Of a stretch of 64,000 nt of DNA, positions 1 to 13,183 are shown in pieces; position 1 is the first letter of the stretch, and each line of letters starts with the position of its first letter. Below the pieces are notes generated by a model. The model had not been told where the DNA came from, ran no database searches, and was given only the letters and a program-made list of their open reading frames with translations. The position numbers were made by a program, and so were the translations under genes. This stretch comes from Clavelina lepadiformis (Eukaryota; Chordata; Ascidiacea; Aplousobranchia; Clavelinidae): assembly GCF_947623445.1 (NCBI RefSeq), contig NC_135242.1:19096001-19160000 (forward strand), given 5' to 3'.

Positions 1-22
1 CTGATCGCAAACGCTTTTTTAC

Positions 23-86
23 CTGGTAACTGAGCTTTGACAAAACAAACAGAATAAAGAGCAAGAAGACCTAAAACTGGTTTCAT
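23..86 (-). CDS. First coding exon of a secreted-protein gene (partial, runs off the left edge)
   Basis: Read on the minus strand, an ATG at 86-84 opens a frame giving MKPVLGLLALYSVCFVKA followed by QLP, then a consensus donor (gtaaaa) directly after base 23. The sequence has the form of a signal peptide: a Lys at position 3, a Leu/Val-rich core and a small residue (Ala) before the probable cleavage point. Only about 21 residues are visible, so the product cannot be named. The rest of the gene must lie to the left of the window. It has the same orientation as the large repeat-arm secreted gene that follows on the right, about 2.4 kb away. Alternative: a chance ATG before a donor-like site. 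Confidence 0.5.
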
Positions 87-2518
87 GTTCGACGGCTATA
101 CAGTCGACTGTCGCAAGCTCGGTGAAAAGTGATAACAACTGTAGCCGGGTGCGCGCAATTTAACGGATAGTGTTAAGTGGATGAGAGGTAGATAAGGCAC
201 GACAGTAGGAAATGCAATTAGCACTCGCCAGGCGCATAAAGATTCGCTCCTCCTCAATCTACAACGAAAACCATTCTGGAGTAAATGCTTGAGAGACTAA
301 TGGGATGATTACGCATTATACAAGAACCAAATGTTTTGTTTTTCTTCTCACAAGGCCACTTATCAGCCTCGGTTAACGTTTTAGATTGACAAAGCGTGGG
401 TGTCCAAATCCAGGGGCAATTACTCTGTTGCAATACAAGGACTGCGATAATCCATATGACTACTCTCAAAGTATGTTGATGTTGATGAGCCTAAGGCACA
501 TAGCCGATAATATAATCAACGCATTTCAACTACCCTTGCGGTTATTTACGGCGAAATTGCTGCAATCGTTTGTTATTACTAGCTTGCATTTCTATTTAAG
601 GGTAATTATTTGAGGTTAGGTGCATGGGAATGGCAGCATCCACTTTTCTTGTCTTTCGTGCCGTGGTTTTGCAACTATTTTAATCATGTTTTTAAAATAG
701 AACCGGTAAATGCCTGTTTAAACCGGTACACGCTTGTCACTTGGCACTTGCACGGGGATAAACGTTACTCGGTTGCAAGTTTTCCTTCTTTTAAATAAAT
801 TTAGCGTGGTTTTAAAACAACATTTCCAAAGCAAAGACGATTTTCAAGAAAATCTGTGCGTTTAAGGGTGAAGGGTTGTGGAGCTTAGTGTGGCCTGTAA
901 CGATGCTTGCGGCAAGTTAATATGCAGAGGTTAAGCATGGATTTAGTGCGCAAAACCATCCTTTTTAGAAAACTTTTGTAAAAAAAAGTTCATAAAACCA
1001 CCTTCCTCCTCCTAAACAGTATTTCAAAATCTTTCAGCTGAAGTGATAAAAATAGCTATTATTATGTGTGCTGGATGATGATATGAGATTATTTCGAACA
1101 CGATCATCCAACAATGCTCAATATTATTTTCTTGTACAGTGTTCTGTAAATAGCCGTGTTTCATTGCATACCCCACAATAGACCATTGTGTAGTTACATG
1201 ACGTCAGCCTAACGCGCTTGCAAAAACCGCACTTCATGAATAACCTGCGTGACTTTTAACCGTTTCGGAACCCTTTAATGGACCTATACACTGGGTCGGC
1301 CGATCAAACCACAAAAGACAGGGTTGGTTGTCCTTTCCTAAACGTCACGTTTTCATTCATGTTACAATCGCCATGACGTTTGGTGTGTGACCAGCGGAAG
1401 ATCAGATTTTCAATCTTGTTCCTGAAATGCCACCTCGGGGCCAGTTAACAGTTCACAAAATAAGCATGATATTGTTAAAAATATCCGCTTTTCATACGCG
1501 CCGCGGGCGTTTTGAGCGGAAGCGCAATGCTGGGTTATCGTTCGGCAACAGATCCATTGCATTCGAAGTTCATTACAGCATTTTAAACCGTAACTCTACC
1601 AGAAACAGTTTGACCAAACAATGTAGATAAAGTGACAAAACAACTGTCAACTACACCGTGTAAGTAGACTACGTTTCCTGAACAGTCGCGTTGTTATCGG
1701 TTGAACAATCAAACTGCCGCAGCCAGTTGCGCCTAACAATACGTGCTCTGTGATGTCATCACTCGTGGTATTGTAACGTATGTGAACACTGACCTAGGAA
1801 TACAACGTGTGCTCTGACCTTTACATAATAAGAATTTATTTTCCTGAAACCTTGTTTATATTTAGGGAGCCCTTTTCGATAGATGTTTACTTTCAAAATC
1901 AAAGTAGGGTAAACAATTTCAATCACATACGCGCTTAATAATACTACGCTGAATTACGAAGCATGAACTTTTCAAATGTCAGTCCTCCAACCTAATACTA
2001 AGAGCGTAGCAAGTCACGTGATACGTAGCAAATGACGACGCCTATTCTAATTAATGGCAAGTTCCGTAAACAAGAAGGAAGTCAATTTATTAAAAATATT
2101 AATTAAGAAAACAAACATAAAATGTGTGTCCTCCGGAACCATCACAAAAACGAGCTCGGTAACCGGGGCTCGAGCGATGAAAAATCATCCACGAGTTTAA
2201 TTCTTACAAAGACTTTCATCAGGCCGAGTATCAACATTGTGAGACTATACCTTACCAATTCCATCAAAGGAATGATATGAGCATGGCTACAAAATTACAG
2301 ATATGGGAATAAAGCCATAAGCGGTTGGGTAATAAAATAACTAAAAGAGTATAAAAATTAGGTTAGCGTGAATAGAGAAGAGAGCAAAGTCATTCTTCAA
2401 TGGACATGTTCAGGCAATTTTAAACTACTGTGGTGATGATATTACAAGTACGCGCTCCCGGCTCGATATATTTGCCGATTTACATGTTTGGAAAACAACT
2501 TATGGACATGCAGTAGGC
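87..2518. other. Intergenic, no gene seen
   Basis: Between the start of the left-edge secreted gene and the 3' end of the VWC-core gene. Short open frames here lack codon structure, splice context or recognisable motifs. A perfect palindromic CRE (TGACGTCA) lies at about 1199-1206, outside any repeat I recognise. A minus-strand AATAAA (tttatt at 2086-2091) lies about 430 bases beyond the stop of the VWC-core gene and could serve it, but it is far away. Confidence 0.5.
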
Positions 2519-5500
2519 CTACTTTACAACAGTTGCTTTACCTGTTTCATTGTGCTCTATTGCGTAGTTGTTCAATTCATTTATAGTGCTTTTCAACATC
2601 GATGTAGCTGTAGGTATAATTGCAAAACTCGTTGACGTCGGCGCTATATTGGGATCGGTGAAAAAATTGTTTCTTTCAATTGACGTTTGATTTCTGCAGG
2701 TTTCAAACATGACTTTTAACAAGCAACATTTTATATGCAACCTATTTTTACATCCTGGAAACATCACTACAGCAACTATTTCTGATAATATTTCTAATTA
2801 ATATTTCAGCTGACACAACGAACATCGACTTCTTTCGAAACTTACCCGAGTGCGTTTTCTTGTTGCGGTAGAGATTGCCCTGCGTTCGGTGGACCAAAGT
2901 AACCGTTATAACCTTGGTATTGGTAAAGGTAATTCAGATTGGGAAGGCCTTGGGGTTGTTGGTTTGGATAGAGTGGCTGTGGCAGAGGGTTGTTGTAAAA
3001 GTTAGGATTTTCTTGATTCTGCGGCAAGCCGTTGAATGCCGGATAGCCTTGCTGGGGTAGGTTCACGGGTATCAGATTTTTTGGCCCATATCCTAAATAA
3101 TTCACATTTCCGTACAAATTTGGTTGGTTACCGAAAGCATTGGGATCACTTTCTGGTAGGTTTGGTTGGTAATTTGGTAACGAATTACCAAGATTTGAAA
3201 AATCATTGGCAACCGCATGTGAGCTGTCAGAGTTTTGTTTGGGATTCTCATTAATTTCTTCAACATTATTTAAACTTTGTTGATGCTGCAAAGGAAATTT
3301 TGCTCCATTATCTTGTGAGTTTTGTGCCAGGTTTGGTTCGACATCGGTGTCCTGGCCTTCAGTAAGATCCGCATTTTCTTTGCTCTCTTCCGATGTTGAA
3401 GATGCAGCAGATGTATCTTGACCTGTTAAAGCGATATTTTCATTATCACTACTTGCAATGTTTTGATCAGGAACCGGCTGCTGCTGATAAAATGATGTCT
3501 GCGGATTTAGTGGAAAACGGTCGGGATAACCACCACCAAACCTCGGGTACTGCAATGTGTCTGCGCTGTTTTCGTTGTTTTCAGAGACTCCAGTCTGCTC
3601 GCTTCCTTGATCAGAAGAGGTTTGCAATCCACCTTGCAGAGAAGGAATTGGATTATTTTGACGGAGATTCTGTTGATTGTAGTTTTGGTACGAAAAAGGA
3701 CTTCCACCAAAACGTTGGTTAAAATCATAAACATTGCCCTGGTTTACACGAACTGGTTGACTGCCTTCTAAGTTTGGAGATGAAGGTGACAAAATAGAGT
3801 TGCTTTCGTTTTGCAAGTCAGGTGAATTATCTTCAGCGGGTTTTTGATTATCGGCAGGCTTTGAATCAGACTTTGGTGCAATGGGAAGTGGACCGACAGG
3901 CTGAAATTGCGGAAATCCGAATTGCTTAGAACCAATTGGATAAGATGCTGGGTCGTAATAGCTTGGCTGATTTAACCCGTATCCAGGATACGCTTGTTGG
4001 GGGTATTGAGATAAAACTCGGTTAACTTCATTTGGCGCAACGGGCTTGTCTTGGTTTTCTGCAGCATCAGTGCTTTCGGATGTAGAATCAGACGGCGAAA
4101 CTTCTTGCGGATTCGCAGCCGGAATTGGATGTTGATTATTTTGGCTTGGCAATTGCCCGGGATTATACAACGGAAAGTTGGGTTGGTTCATACGGTACCC
4201 AGGAAGCGATTCTTGTGCATATTGTTGCAAAACCTGACTCGATTCCTTTGGTGGAGTTTCTTGATGTTCACCACCTTCATTACTTTCAGAGGCGGAGTCT
4301 GCTGACGAGGCATCGTTGGTATTAGCAATTGGAAGTGAGGGTTGGTTGTTCGCACTGGGTAACTGCCCGTTGTTATTAAAAGGATAATTGAAACCATTCA
4401 TACCATAGAGCGGGTAATTTCCTTGAGGATTCGAAGGGAAATTAGGGTAATTGGAAGGAAACTGGGCAGCGTCAGAGTTTTCCGCGACTGCTTGGTCATC
4501 GGTCTGGATTGTTCGACTTCCTGCGTCTTGATTATCGTCTGAGGAGTCTTGCTCGGTCGGAGAAGCCTGATTTTGTGAGTCAGCTTCTTGATTGTTCGCT
4601 TGGAAGCCGCCATTATTGTAATAACTATTTTGACTCTGACCAAAATTGTTATAATATTGGTTAAAGTTTCCTTGGTTTGTGTAAAACCCTCCTACGCCAG
4701 GTTGTGGATTTTGTGACCCTTCGTTATTATTGTTTCCTTGGTTTGACAGAGGTCGTATAATTGGATGAACGGTATCGTCGTTAATGGAGTTATGCTTGTT
4801 GTTTTTTGCTGATGATTCTGTACCTTCTTTACCGAAATTATTCCAATCCGGTTGTAGCAATCGTGTGTCGTAACCGTCCGGGTCGCGCATAACGCGTTGC
4901 GTTGCTTCCAGAGCTTGAGAAGTTTGGCTTGGAGCCTCATAAAAATCTTATGATGATAAAGATTTGAGGTTAAAGATCTGGGTAAAAAACTATAAATTAA
5001 GTGATTCTAATTTACCTTCATCACAAGACGGTTGATTGACACAAAAAAGCTTGCCGCCATCAGGTGGGCAATAGCAGGTAGTACAGGGCGGACGTTTAAA
5101 ACTAAAACGATAGAAAAAAAGTTCAGAAAACTATTAACTCAGCTGTAAGAGGAACATAAGTATATACGCCTTACTTATCGCCAGGTTTTAATTTTTCCCC
5201 TTCCTCATTGAAACAACCGATCTGGAGGCATTCAACACAGCCGTCCGGTCGAGTATATGTTTCAACACATGAAGGGGGTGGCTTTAAGCAGGCAAGCCTG
5301 GGTGGATTGGGAGGATTGACAACATCGGGCTGAGGAAAACCGCCCTCCGGTATCGAGTTCGGTTCTGCTGCGGACTGTGGATACACTTGCGGAAAACCCC
5401 CTTCTGCATTTGGGTTAGCCCCTGCAACAGGTTGTTGGAACACCTGAGAAATTCCTCCTTCGGAATTCGGGTTACTTTTTCCTGAAGGTTGAGGAAACTC

Positions 5501-8295
5501 TTCGGCGGGGACAGGGTTCATGCCTTCAACTGGCAGCGGATTACTGGGATAGGAGTTCGGCGACGGAAAATTTTGTGAATTGCTGTATGGATCCTGGAAA
5601 CTGCAAATCCAAAAACGGCATTTGTGTTTTTGATTTGTAATCTTATCCGCACATAAGTGTATCAATGATAGTCGCCGAACACTATTATTTGATCGGGATA
5701 ATTCCACCGCTCTTCTTGGAGACCGGTTTATCCACTGATACGTTTTACGACTAAAACTTAGTTAGATGCATTGGATAATTCAGCCACTGACCTGCACATG
5801 ATCATGCCCCCACCATTGGGGCAGCTGCAAATGGTACTTCCCATATCCACGGAGTAGGACAGGCCTTCAGGTACAAGACCGGCTCTGGAAAGTAAAGACG
5901 TCCATTAAGACAATGCATATACTAGGTCAATATGAAGGCAAAAATAGAATTCCCAAGCGGTGGTAATCATATAATCAAAAGAAGTCTTTTCTACGCAATA
6001 TAATTATGAACGTCCACGGCGACTGAAGATCAAACACCGCTTTAAGCTTTCGTCTGAGCACCCCAGGAAACCGCGTCCTTGCTGTTGTGAGTTGTGAGAT
6101 TTGTTTATTTATTGGTCACGCGGTGGACAGCTGACAACTCTCCACCAATAACTGACACAACTTCAGGCAAGAGAAATTGAGTCATATTACGATATTGAAG
6201 TGGATTTTTAAGCGAGGTCATTATTTTTTCCAGAAACGAAAATTTGAAACAACGAATTTCGCCGTGCAAGCAATTGCAGTTTTAATTTGTTTTAAACTCC
6301 TTCAAATTTCTACCCATCGTTTTACTCGTACAAATCACGAAAGAAAATTACGCAGAAAGTTAAACATATTTCAATGGGACTATGTAAACTGTGTGCAAAA
6401 GTAGGCTAAACTTGGTTTAGTAAAAAAAATCTTTGGGGTTCGCCAGTAAGAACAAAGAGAAAGCAAAACTAACTAGTACTCCGACAAGATAGTTGTATTT
6501 CTATGAAAACAACTAACTTGAATCCGTTTAACTCGCAGTCGTAGCGTTGATAGCCTTCGCACTTGCACCCGCGAACCTCACATCGGGGGCAACATTCTGT
6601 CTGTGTGATATTTATGCAGTTCTGAAGTTCAGGACAGTTGTTTGGATCACAATCCCCATTCTCGTGCTCTGGATCATTCCCACCTTCAGAAATGTATATT
6701 CTCGCTTTAGTTTTCGTGCAAGATATAATTTACAACTTTTCTTACAATAATCACATGAGCATCCAAGACGCAAACGACTTCTGGTTACCTAATTGGTCAG
6801 CCTGATTTTGTGTGCTTTGTTGATCTCTGTTTGTCTGTTCGTTTGTATCACTATCTGATTGCAAAGCTAATTCCGCATCTAGATTCCTCTTTGATTGTTG
6901 ATATAAAGACGTTTCTTGATCTGGCAAGTCGTTTTGATTGCGGTAGCTTGGTTGCTGGTCGTTGTTCAGATATGGCGACAAAGGTGGCTGTGGAAATACA
7001 TCGGCGTTGTTAGGAAATAATGACGACGGACGAAGGATCGGCGCCTGCTCATTAGATGCGCGTTGTTCTTCATTATTTACAACCCGATTTGGTTGATCGC
7101 GGCCATAAAACGAGTTTTGCTGATTGTCCCCTTCGTTATTGACAGTATATGGCGGTTGGTCTCCGTCAGTAGGCATGGGCGGGTTGTTACCGAGGTAGTT
7201 GATTTGCTGCCCACGCGAAGGCTGCAAAATTGGTTGATTTCTAGGAAAAGGTTGACGTTGTTCGTTTGGTAACGGGAATAGCTGGCTGTTTCCAAGATAG
7301 TTTAGTGGTTGATTTGGCGAAAAAATCGGTACGTTTCCAAAATAACCCTGTTGTCTGTTATTAGGTTGTGAAAGTATTGGACCATTGCCAAGGTATGCAT
7401 CTCGACGAGGATTTCCAAAAAACTGCCCTTGCCTATCTACAGGAGGCTGCAGGATGGGTCCATTTCTCAAATAACCTGGTTGCTGACCAACCGGCAGGGG
7501 TGCGCCGGCGGGGTACTGACCTTGCTGTTCTTCAGATGATTGAAAACGCCCATTCCCAAAATATGGCAGGGGCTGGTTTTCGTTAGCTTTGGGCAACTGA
7601 CTGTTACCGAGGTAGTTCGGTTGCTTGTCTTGTGATGGTTGAACTAAAGACCCTTGGCCAAGGTAAAGTGGCTGCTGTTGTTCGTTTTGTTGCGAAAACA
7701 CAGAATCAGGAAAATTCGGTTGTTGATTGGCAGTTTCGCTTGGACGAGAATCATGTTCGTTGCGCAGCTCGGATGTGCGCTGCTCTTCCGGAAGATTAGG
7801 AAGTGGATTTTGAGAGTTGTCTTTTTTCTGCTCTTCGCTCGACACAGATTGAGTTCCTTCTTCGATTTTGGCTCTGTCTAAGGTAGCTGGCTCTTTCACT
7901 GGCATGGCCGGAAGTTGTTCACCGACGTCTCGAGCTGGCACCTCGCCAAAACGTGCTTGTAGAAGGTCGCCTTGTTGCAGAGAAGATTCATGGCTGAGAT
8001 AAGATGGTTCGGGGTCTCGTAACGATGCAGTATTTTGGTAGAGCGATAGATGATCGTTTCTTTGACGTAATGGTGCCTGGTTGGCTGAATTGCGACCTCT
8101 GTATTGATCGTTTAAAAGTGGATTGCCCGGTCGATGAACTTCGGCTTTGCGGCTGTCTCTTATCAGCATACCCTGACTTTCGTATAACTGACGTGGATTA
8201 GGTCTTCGACGATTCCGTACATTCGCCAGGTGGCTATAAGGATAAGATGACGTCACAATGACGTTTACGACAATTACCAACCAAACGGCTTTCAT
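2519..8295 (-). CDS. Large secreted protein: VWC-type cysteine core between two Q/N/P-rich repeat arms
   Basis: I do not recognise an orthologue. The model has 7 exons: 8295-6789, 6683-6518, 5884-5792, 5600-5175, 5101-5016, 4946-2846, 2693-2519. They join in frame to 1517 residues. The start ATG at 8295 opens a signal peptide (MKAVWLVIVVNVIVTSS). Exon 1 then gives a cysteine-free Q/N/P-rich arm with about ten loose copies of a roughly 20-residue unit centred on YLGN and PILQP. Exons 2-5 hold all the cysteines I see. Their patterns (CCPRC, GCKC, CSCPNGGG, CVECLQIGC, CTTCYCPPDGG) are von Willebrand factor C-like. Exon 4 also carries three units ending GGFPQ or a variant. Exon 6 is a second cysteine-free arm of about 700 residues rich in Q, N, P, S and Y, with two repeats of about 75 residues near its middle. 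Exon 7 ends the protein. This suggests a disulfide-bonded extracellular matrix or tunic-type component, but function is inference. The first ATG was chosen because the upstream frame has no ATG. Confidence 0.75.
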
Positions 8296-11200
8296 CTCCC
8301 CTTTTTCCTCTACGCTACCGAGAAGTAAAGAAAAAACAAAAATAAACTTTTTGTAGCACGGCAACGGTAAAGAGTTACGTCAATCAAATCACAAGCACGC
8401 TTAAATAAATATTTGAACTTGGCATACCGATAGAGATGTTATAGCCTCTTACATAGGTTTAACAACAAACACTAACGCATTACGTATCGTAATTCATTAA
8501 ACACTCTCAATGCCGCATACTAGCGAATTTTAAATCGCCTTTCGTACTAGCAGACAACTACAGATTATCCTATTTGATAACCACAAGGAAGTCTTAATTT
8601 GTTGTTGGGCCTAGAGCATTGTCAGACATTTTACATCACTAGGAAGTTCTTGAAGCGGGTAAATCGCTATATAAACGAAGGAAGTGGTCGTGAAACAAAC
8701 AATAGCCGCTTTTAACATCTAGTATAGAAACCGCAAAATCGCCCATTTCGCGTCGGTCTACTAATTAATTGCAAGTTTTAAAGTGTTAGCAAACATTCTG
8801 CTGAAGCTTAGTGAAGGGTAATCGAACAATAAACTCAACACTCCGATGATATAGGTCGTAAACGCGAACCACTCGATCATATATATCGCAAGTATAGTAC
8901 CACTGGTACTACCAATGAGTGACCGGCTAAGACAACGCTGATTAGCCTCTTGAGAACTCTATATCACGATATCACAAGCTTTCCTTAAATGACAAAGGTT
9001 CTGACTAATCAACAACCGTTAAAAATATGCAAACCTTCGCAATCAACTTTTTCATCTAAAAGCTATGACGTGCAAGGTGACTACGTCAAAGTAAAACAAT
9101 GAGAAGAAGTGTACTAGTCGAGGTATGATTCTAAGGAATGAATGGAATTTACAAACTTTACGCTTAAAGCTTTTTCCTGCCCATTCAACATAATCGCCTC
9201 GACATTCTACTCCAATACCTTTCAATGGTCGGAATATTGTCGTCCGGTAGCCGCCATTAAACAGATCAAAGCTGTAGCGATTTTCGGTCGCGCCGACAAT
9301 TTGGAAATCAGATTAAGAAAATCTTTCTCTTTTAAACATCTCCATGTAAATTGAATATTTTTGTTAAACCAACAGTCCACCTACGTGGTTTTAAGCTAAT
9401 TTTCTCATTTTATGCTCCATTGCTTTAACTAACTGGCTGACGAAGGTGCAACCGTGCTTGAAAATTTCGTGTGAAAATCCTGAAAAGTAATCCATTCAGT
9501 GGAACAAATTGACTGCACCTTGATGCATTCTCACTAACAAGCCATGAAAAATGACTCTAAGCTTAAGCAATATTTAGCTATGCGAAAAGCAAGCTTCGCG
9601 CGAAAGTAAAACTTCGTAAACAAACGTTTAAATTGATTTATGAAAGCTTTCAATTGAGTTGCGCTAATGCGCGGAAATTCATAACGCAAACGCCAGTTTT
9701 GCGGGGCTAACTGGTAATAAAGCTTAGTAAGCACAATCTAAAGCGGCTTAAACTCTTGTAGACATCTTCATTAATAACACTTTACTTAATAAATCGTCTT
9801 ACAACCTGCAAATTTTCTCCACTCCTTCGCAATTAATTGGCCTACTTCCTTTCCGTCTAAGGTTAAAATTACAACCCGTACACCCAGGAGGTCGAGATCG
9901 TCCACTGAGCCGTCGCCTTTTCCTGTGATCTAACAAAAGTTTTAGCGACAATTTTTCGGCTTCGAAAAGCATTCGAGTGTTTGCATCCTAGAGTTTAAAA
10001 AGCGACCTGCCTGAAACTGAAGATCATTTTTCCGCAAATGCCAAGTGAATGCGCTCGCTCCCAGCACAGCGCACTTCCCCGCGCATTTAATGCGTTCAGG
10101 TAACAAACTATAGGAGAAATTCTTTTAAGGCCGAGACGCGCCTTTTTCACTTTTTCATGCCGGCCCTCGAACGGGAGGCACGTTCTGTGCGGTCACACTC
10201 ACGATTGTTACGTAGTTGGTTTCCTACATTTCGTCGTCGGAAGACCTTCCCCCAAACTACGGCATGTTTATTGCTGAAAGAACGTAGTTCTTTGTGATTC
10301 TAGAATGGACTGACTTGCATCACAATGATTGTTTTCTTTCAAATATTTTCCAAAAATAAATTCAATCCCGTTCCAAGAATCAGCAGCCAAACATCTTTTT
10401 GTATCGTGGTTTTGCGTCACATTTTCGATTTTGTTCTTGAATGGCTTCATAAATGCGTCACAAAGTATTTGCGGATATAATGCGGTGCGGTGAAATTGAT
10501 CTAAAGCAACCTTATTGCTTGTAAAATTTACTGCTAAACATACATACCATTACGTAATTTGTTTTGGCGGAAACTTGTGGTTCGGCCGTTGGCGTAAAAC
10601 GATGTAACATTTTGACATGACAATGATTTATTGTTGTATCAGACTCGTCGACTTCCGCTGGGAATAAGTAGAAGAAAAATTCTCTACACAACGTGGACCA
10701 CTCTCATTTTCAGTGCGACAAATCCGGTCATACTAAGCCTTACTTTGTGTCGTCAACAGCTTAATGTTTATTAAGCGACGCTCGGCTTTGGTTCACTCGA
10801 CTACGTTCCCTTGCATGTGACCCTTGGACTTGGACGCACGAAACAGTGTGAAACTAATCTTCTGAGTAACTTGTGTAGTTATGACGTCACACTTTGTCCG
10901 TCATTATGGGACTTGCAAGTCCCGTGACATTAAGCTTCGAATCTAATTACTGGGAGAAATTAATAGTCTTTTTAATGCCAAGTGAAAAACTACACTCTGT
11001 TTTAAAGTACGCCAGCTTTTGAGAGAGTTTGAGAGCGTTTGATCTCATCGTCATAGAAAACTAAAGCTGACCAAACTTTAACTTCGTTTGACAAAGTAAA
11101 GACATGGCCAGAAACTTTCAATCCATATTAGGGAAGGAAAAATTATGATGCAACTGTACTTTGCAAACTATTGTTTGGTTTATATAAATCGGGCATTTGT

Positions 11201-13183
11201 TGCGCGTATGGAATGAAAGCAACGCGGTTCAAAAGTTCAAATGGACTTTTTTGTCGTTCTGCAAGAAAATTCGTCGTGGGAACGGGTAAGGCGCCAAACG
11301 TGCTGGCAGCATTCCAATGGACTTCAGCTTTTATTGTTCACTCGTATGCTTCATATAAATGCAAGTCCGGAAAATGACGAACACATGTGATGAAAAGCGA
11401 AATTGCCCCCAATTGCTAAATATAAACCTGCAATTAGTCGTTGCCATTCCACAATTGGTCATACGTGGGGTACAACAAGCGTTTTCGTCGAAGTTCAAAG
11501 GAATTTACCTTGTGTATTGGTACATTAATGTTTCCGAAAACAAACATTTTAAATAAAATGCGCAAAGTCCTAACAAAAACAAGCGGAAAGTGTTAATGAC
11601 GTAATTGTACCATACCATACAGTACCGCTTTTTAATCAAAAACACTTCATTATATAACAGGATGTCCTTGTAGCCATACACGGGCCAATGGCGAGATAGT
11701 CATAATTTCGGCATAGACTATCTCTTCGGTTTACTTACAAAGATCGTTGCCTTGAATTTAAATGGGTTATTAGTTTATTACATGGCACTATGCTGTCGGA
11801 TTTGACAAATTCCCTGTTGATATTAACCATGTTATATTCGTTGTTACAAACCGCCCATCAGCTGATTCCAGACCACACACAAAGAACCGCGAATGATTGT
11901 TTGAAGGTTGAGAATATGATTTATTTTAAAATTGAACTTTGGATTTTATAACTTGAAATAAGTTCTTTAGAAGATATGATATAAGCTACTTGTGCTCCAT
12001 CCATACGTCAGCAAACTAAAATTGCTTTCTCCTGCTTGCTGAATAGAAATTTCCAATTTGCTGACCACAAACGGAGGGCATATGCAAGATTGTTTGTTCA
12101 ATTCCAATGCCAGCCATAGCTGAATTTTCTTCATCTGTTGCCCATGTGAGTGCACTGTACCGCCAACTACCACATTATGTAGTCTGACATAAATCAATAC
12201 AAACTGGTTGCTTTCGCTAAACTAACTTATAACAGGTGTTGGTAAACTTTAGTTGGCTGATTTTGAAAAACCTCTCAATCATAATACTGGCACTTTTGAT
12301 GCGGAAAATAAACGAAATATGGACGTCTTTCTCTACGTATACAGACGAACTTCAAATATTTGTCGAAAACGCCACAGCCCAAGCAAAACGTTGAAAAACC
12401 ATGTATAGGGTGGCAAATATCGTAAAGCTCGTTTATCACTCTCGGTGATGTCATAAATGTGCGTAGATGGAGTACCGAAATGTCATTGAGTTCTAATGTG
12501 TACTACGTCAGACAAGTTCCTATAAGAAAGTATACCGACGCACTTTAAGTTTGTTTGAAGCATTATCCAAATGACAGTTTGTCGCTCACGAAACTAAATT
12601 GACAAAAATTAATCAAGGAAATGTACTTCGCCATTAACACAGGTAATAGATGATGACGCAGGTGTTGCTCCACTTAGAGCTCGATGGAGCGCATGTTTGT
12701 TTTGTGTTTATTGAAACTAGCGGTTCCCGCAGCGTATGATCAGGTGATAATTCCGCCAACACTCTTGCTACATCAAACTACGTAAGATAACTATCTATTG
12801 ACCTTTTGTAACATCATAAGGAACCTCCCAAAGTGACGAAAGATCGTACTCAAGAAGACAAAGAAGAAAAGGGTGCAATCGAAACGATACCCGAAGAACA
12901 CTCGAAATAGTTTTAATTTTATTCGTTTCTTAAGAACACTTGCGCGGTTACATCCAAGCTCGTTGTGTGACGTATATAACACAAGTGACAATGTCCTCTT
13001 GACTAACAACAAGACGTTCGACGACCTTAAAAATAGTCGTCCAAAGGCAAAACTTTCCCCGCAGAAACCGCGTTAGCAAACAAGGTAAAATTATTCGTCG
13101 TCTTTTGCAGTGATGGACGTAATCTCTTCATCATTTTTCGTTAGCAAGGCAGTTCTTCTCAATGTTGTGGTAAGTAATCAGCA
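8296..13183. other. Intergenic, no gene seen
   Basis: About 4.9 kb between the 5' end of the VWC-core gene and the 3' end of TMEM209. Open frames of 60-75 codons occur on both strands, but none has a recognisable motif, a signal peptide or a believable chain of splice sites. The stretch is somewhat richer in CpG than the rest of the window. Perfect CRE octamers (TGACGTCA) occur just inside the VWC gene near 8248 and near 10881. Confidence 0.4.
12918..12923 (-). terminator. Possible polyadenylation signal of TMEM209
   Basis: The minus strand reads AATAAA (plus tttatt) about 260 bases beyond the TMEM209 stop. It is the first canonical hexamer I noticed downstream. The assignment is tentative. 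Confidence 0.35.

Noticed and set aside
2875-4325. Several plus-strand open frames of 60-110 codons
   Set aside because: They lie opposite the long low-complexity exon of the VWC-core gene. They have no start context or motif and are explained as shadows of that exon.
6810-8201. Plus-strand open frames opposite exon 1 of the VWC-core gene
   Set aside because: Antisense shadows of a repetitive Q-rich exon.
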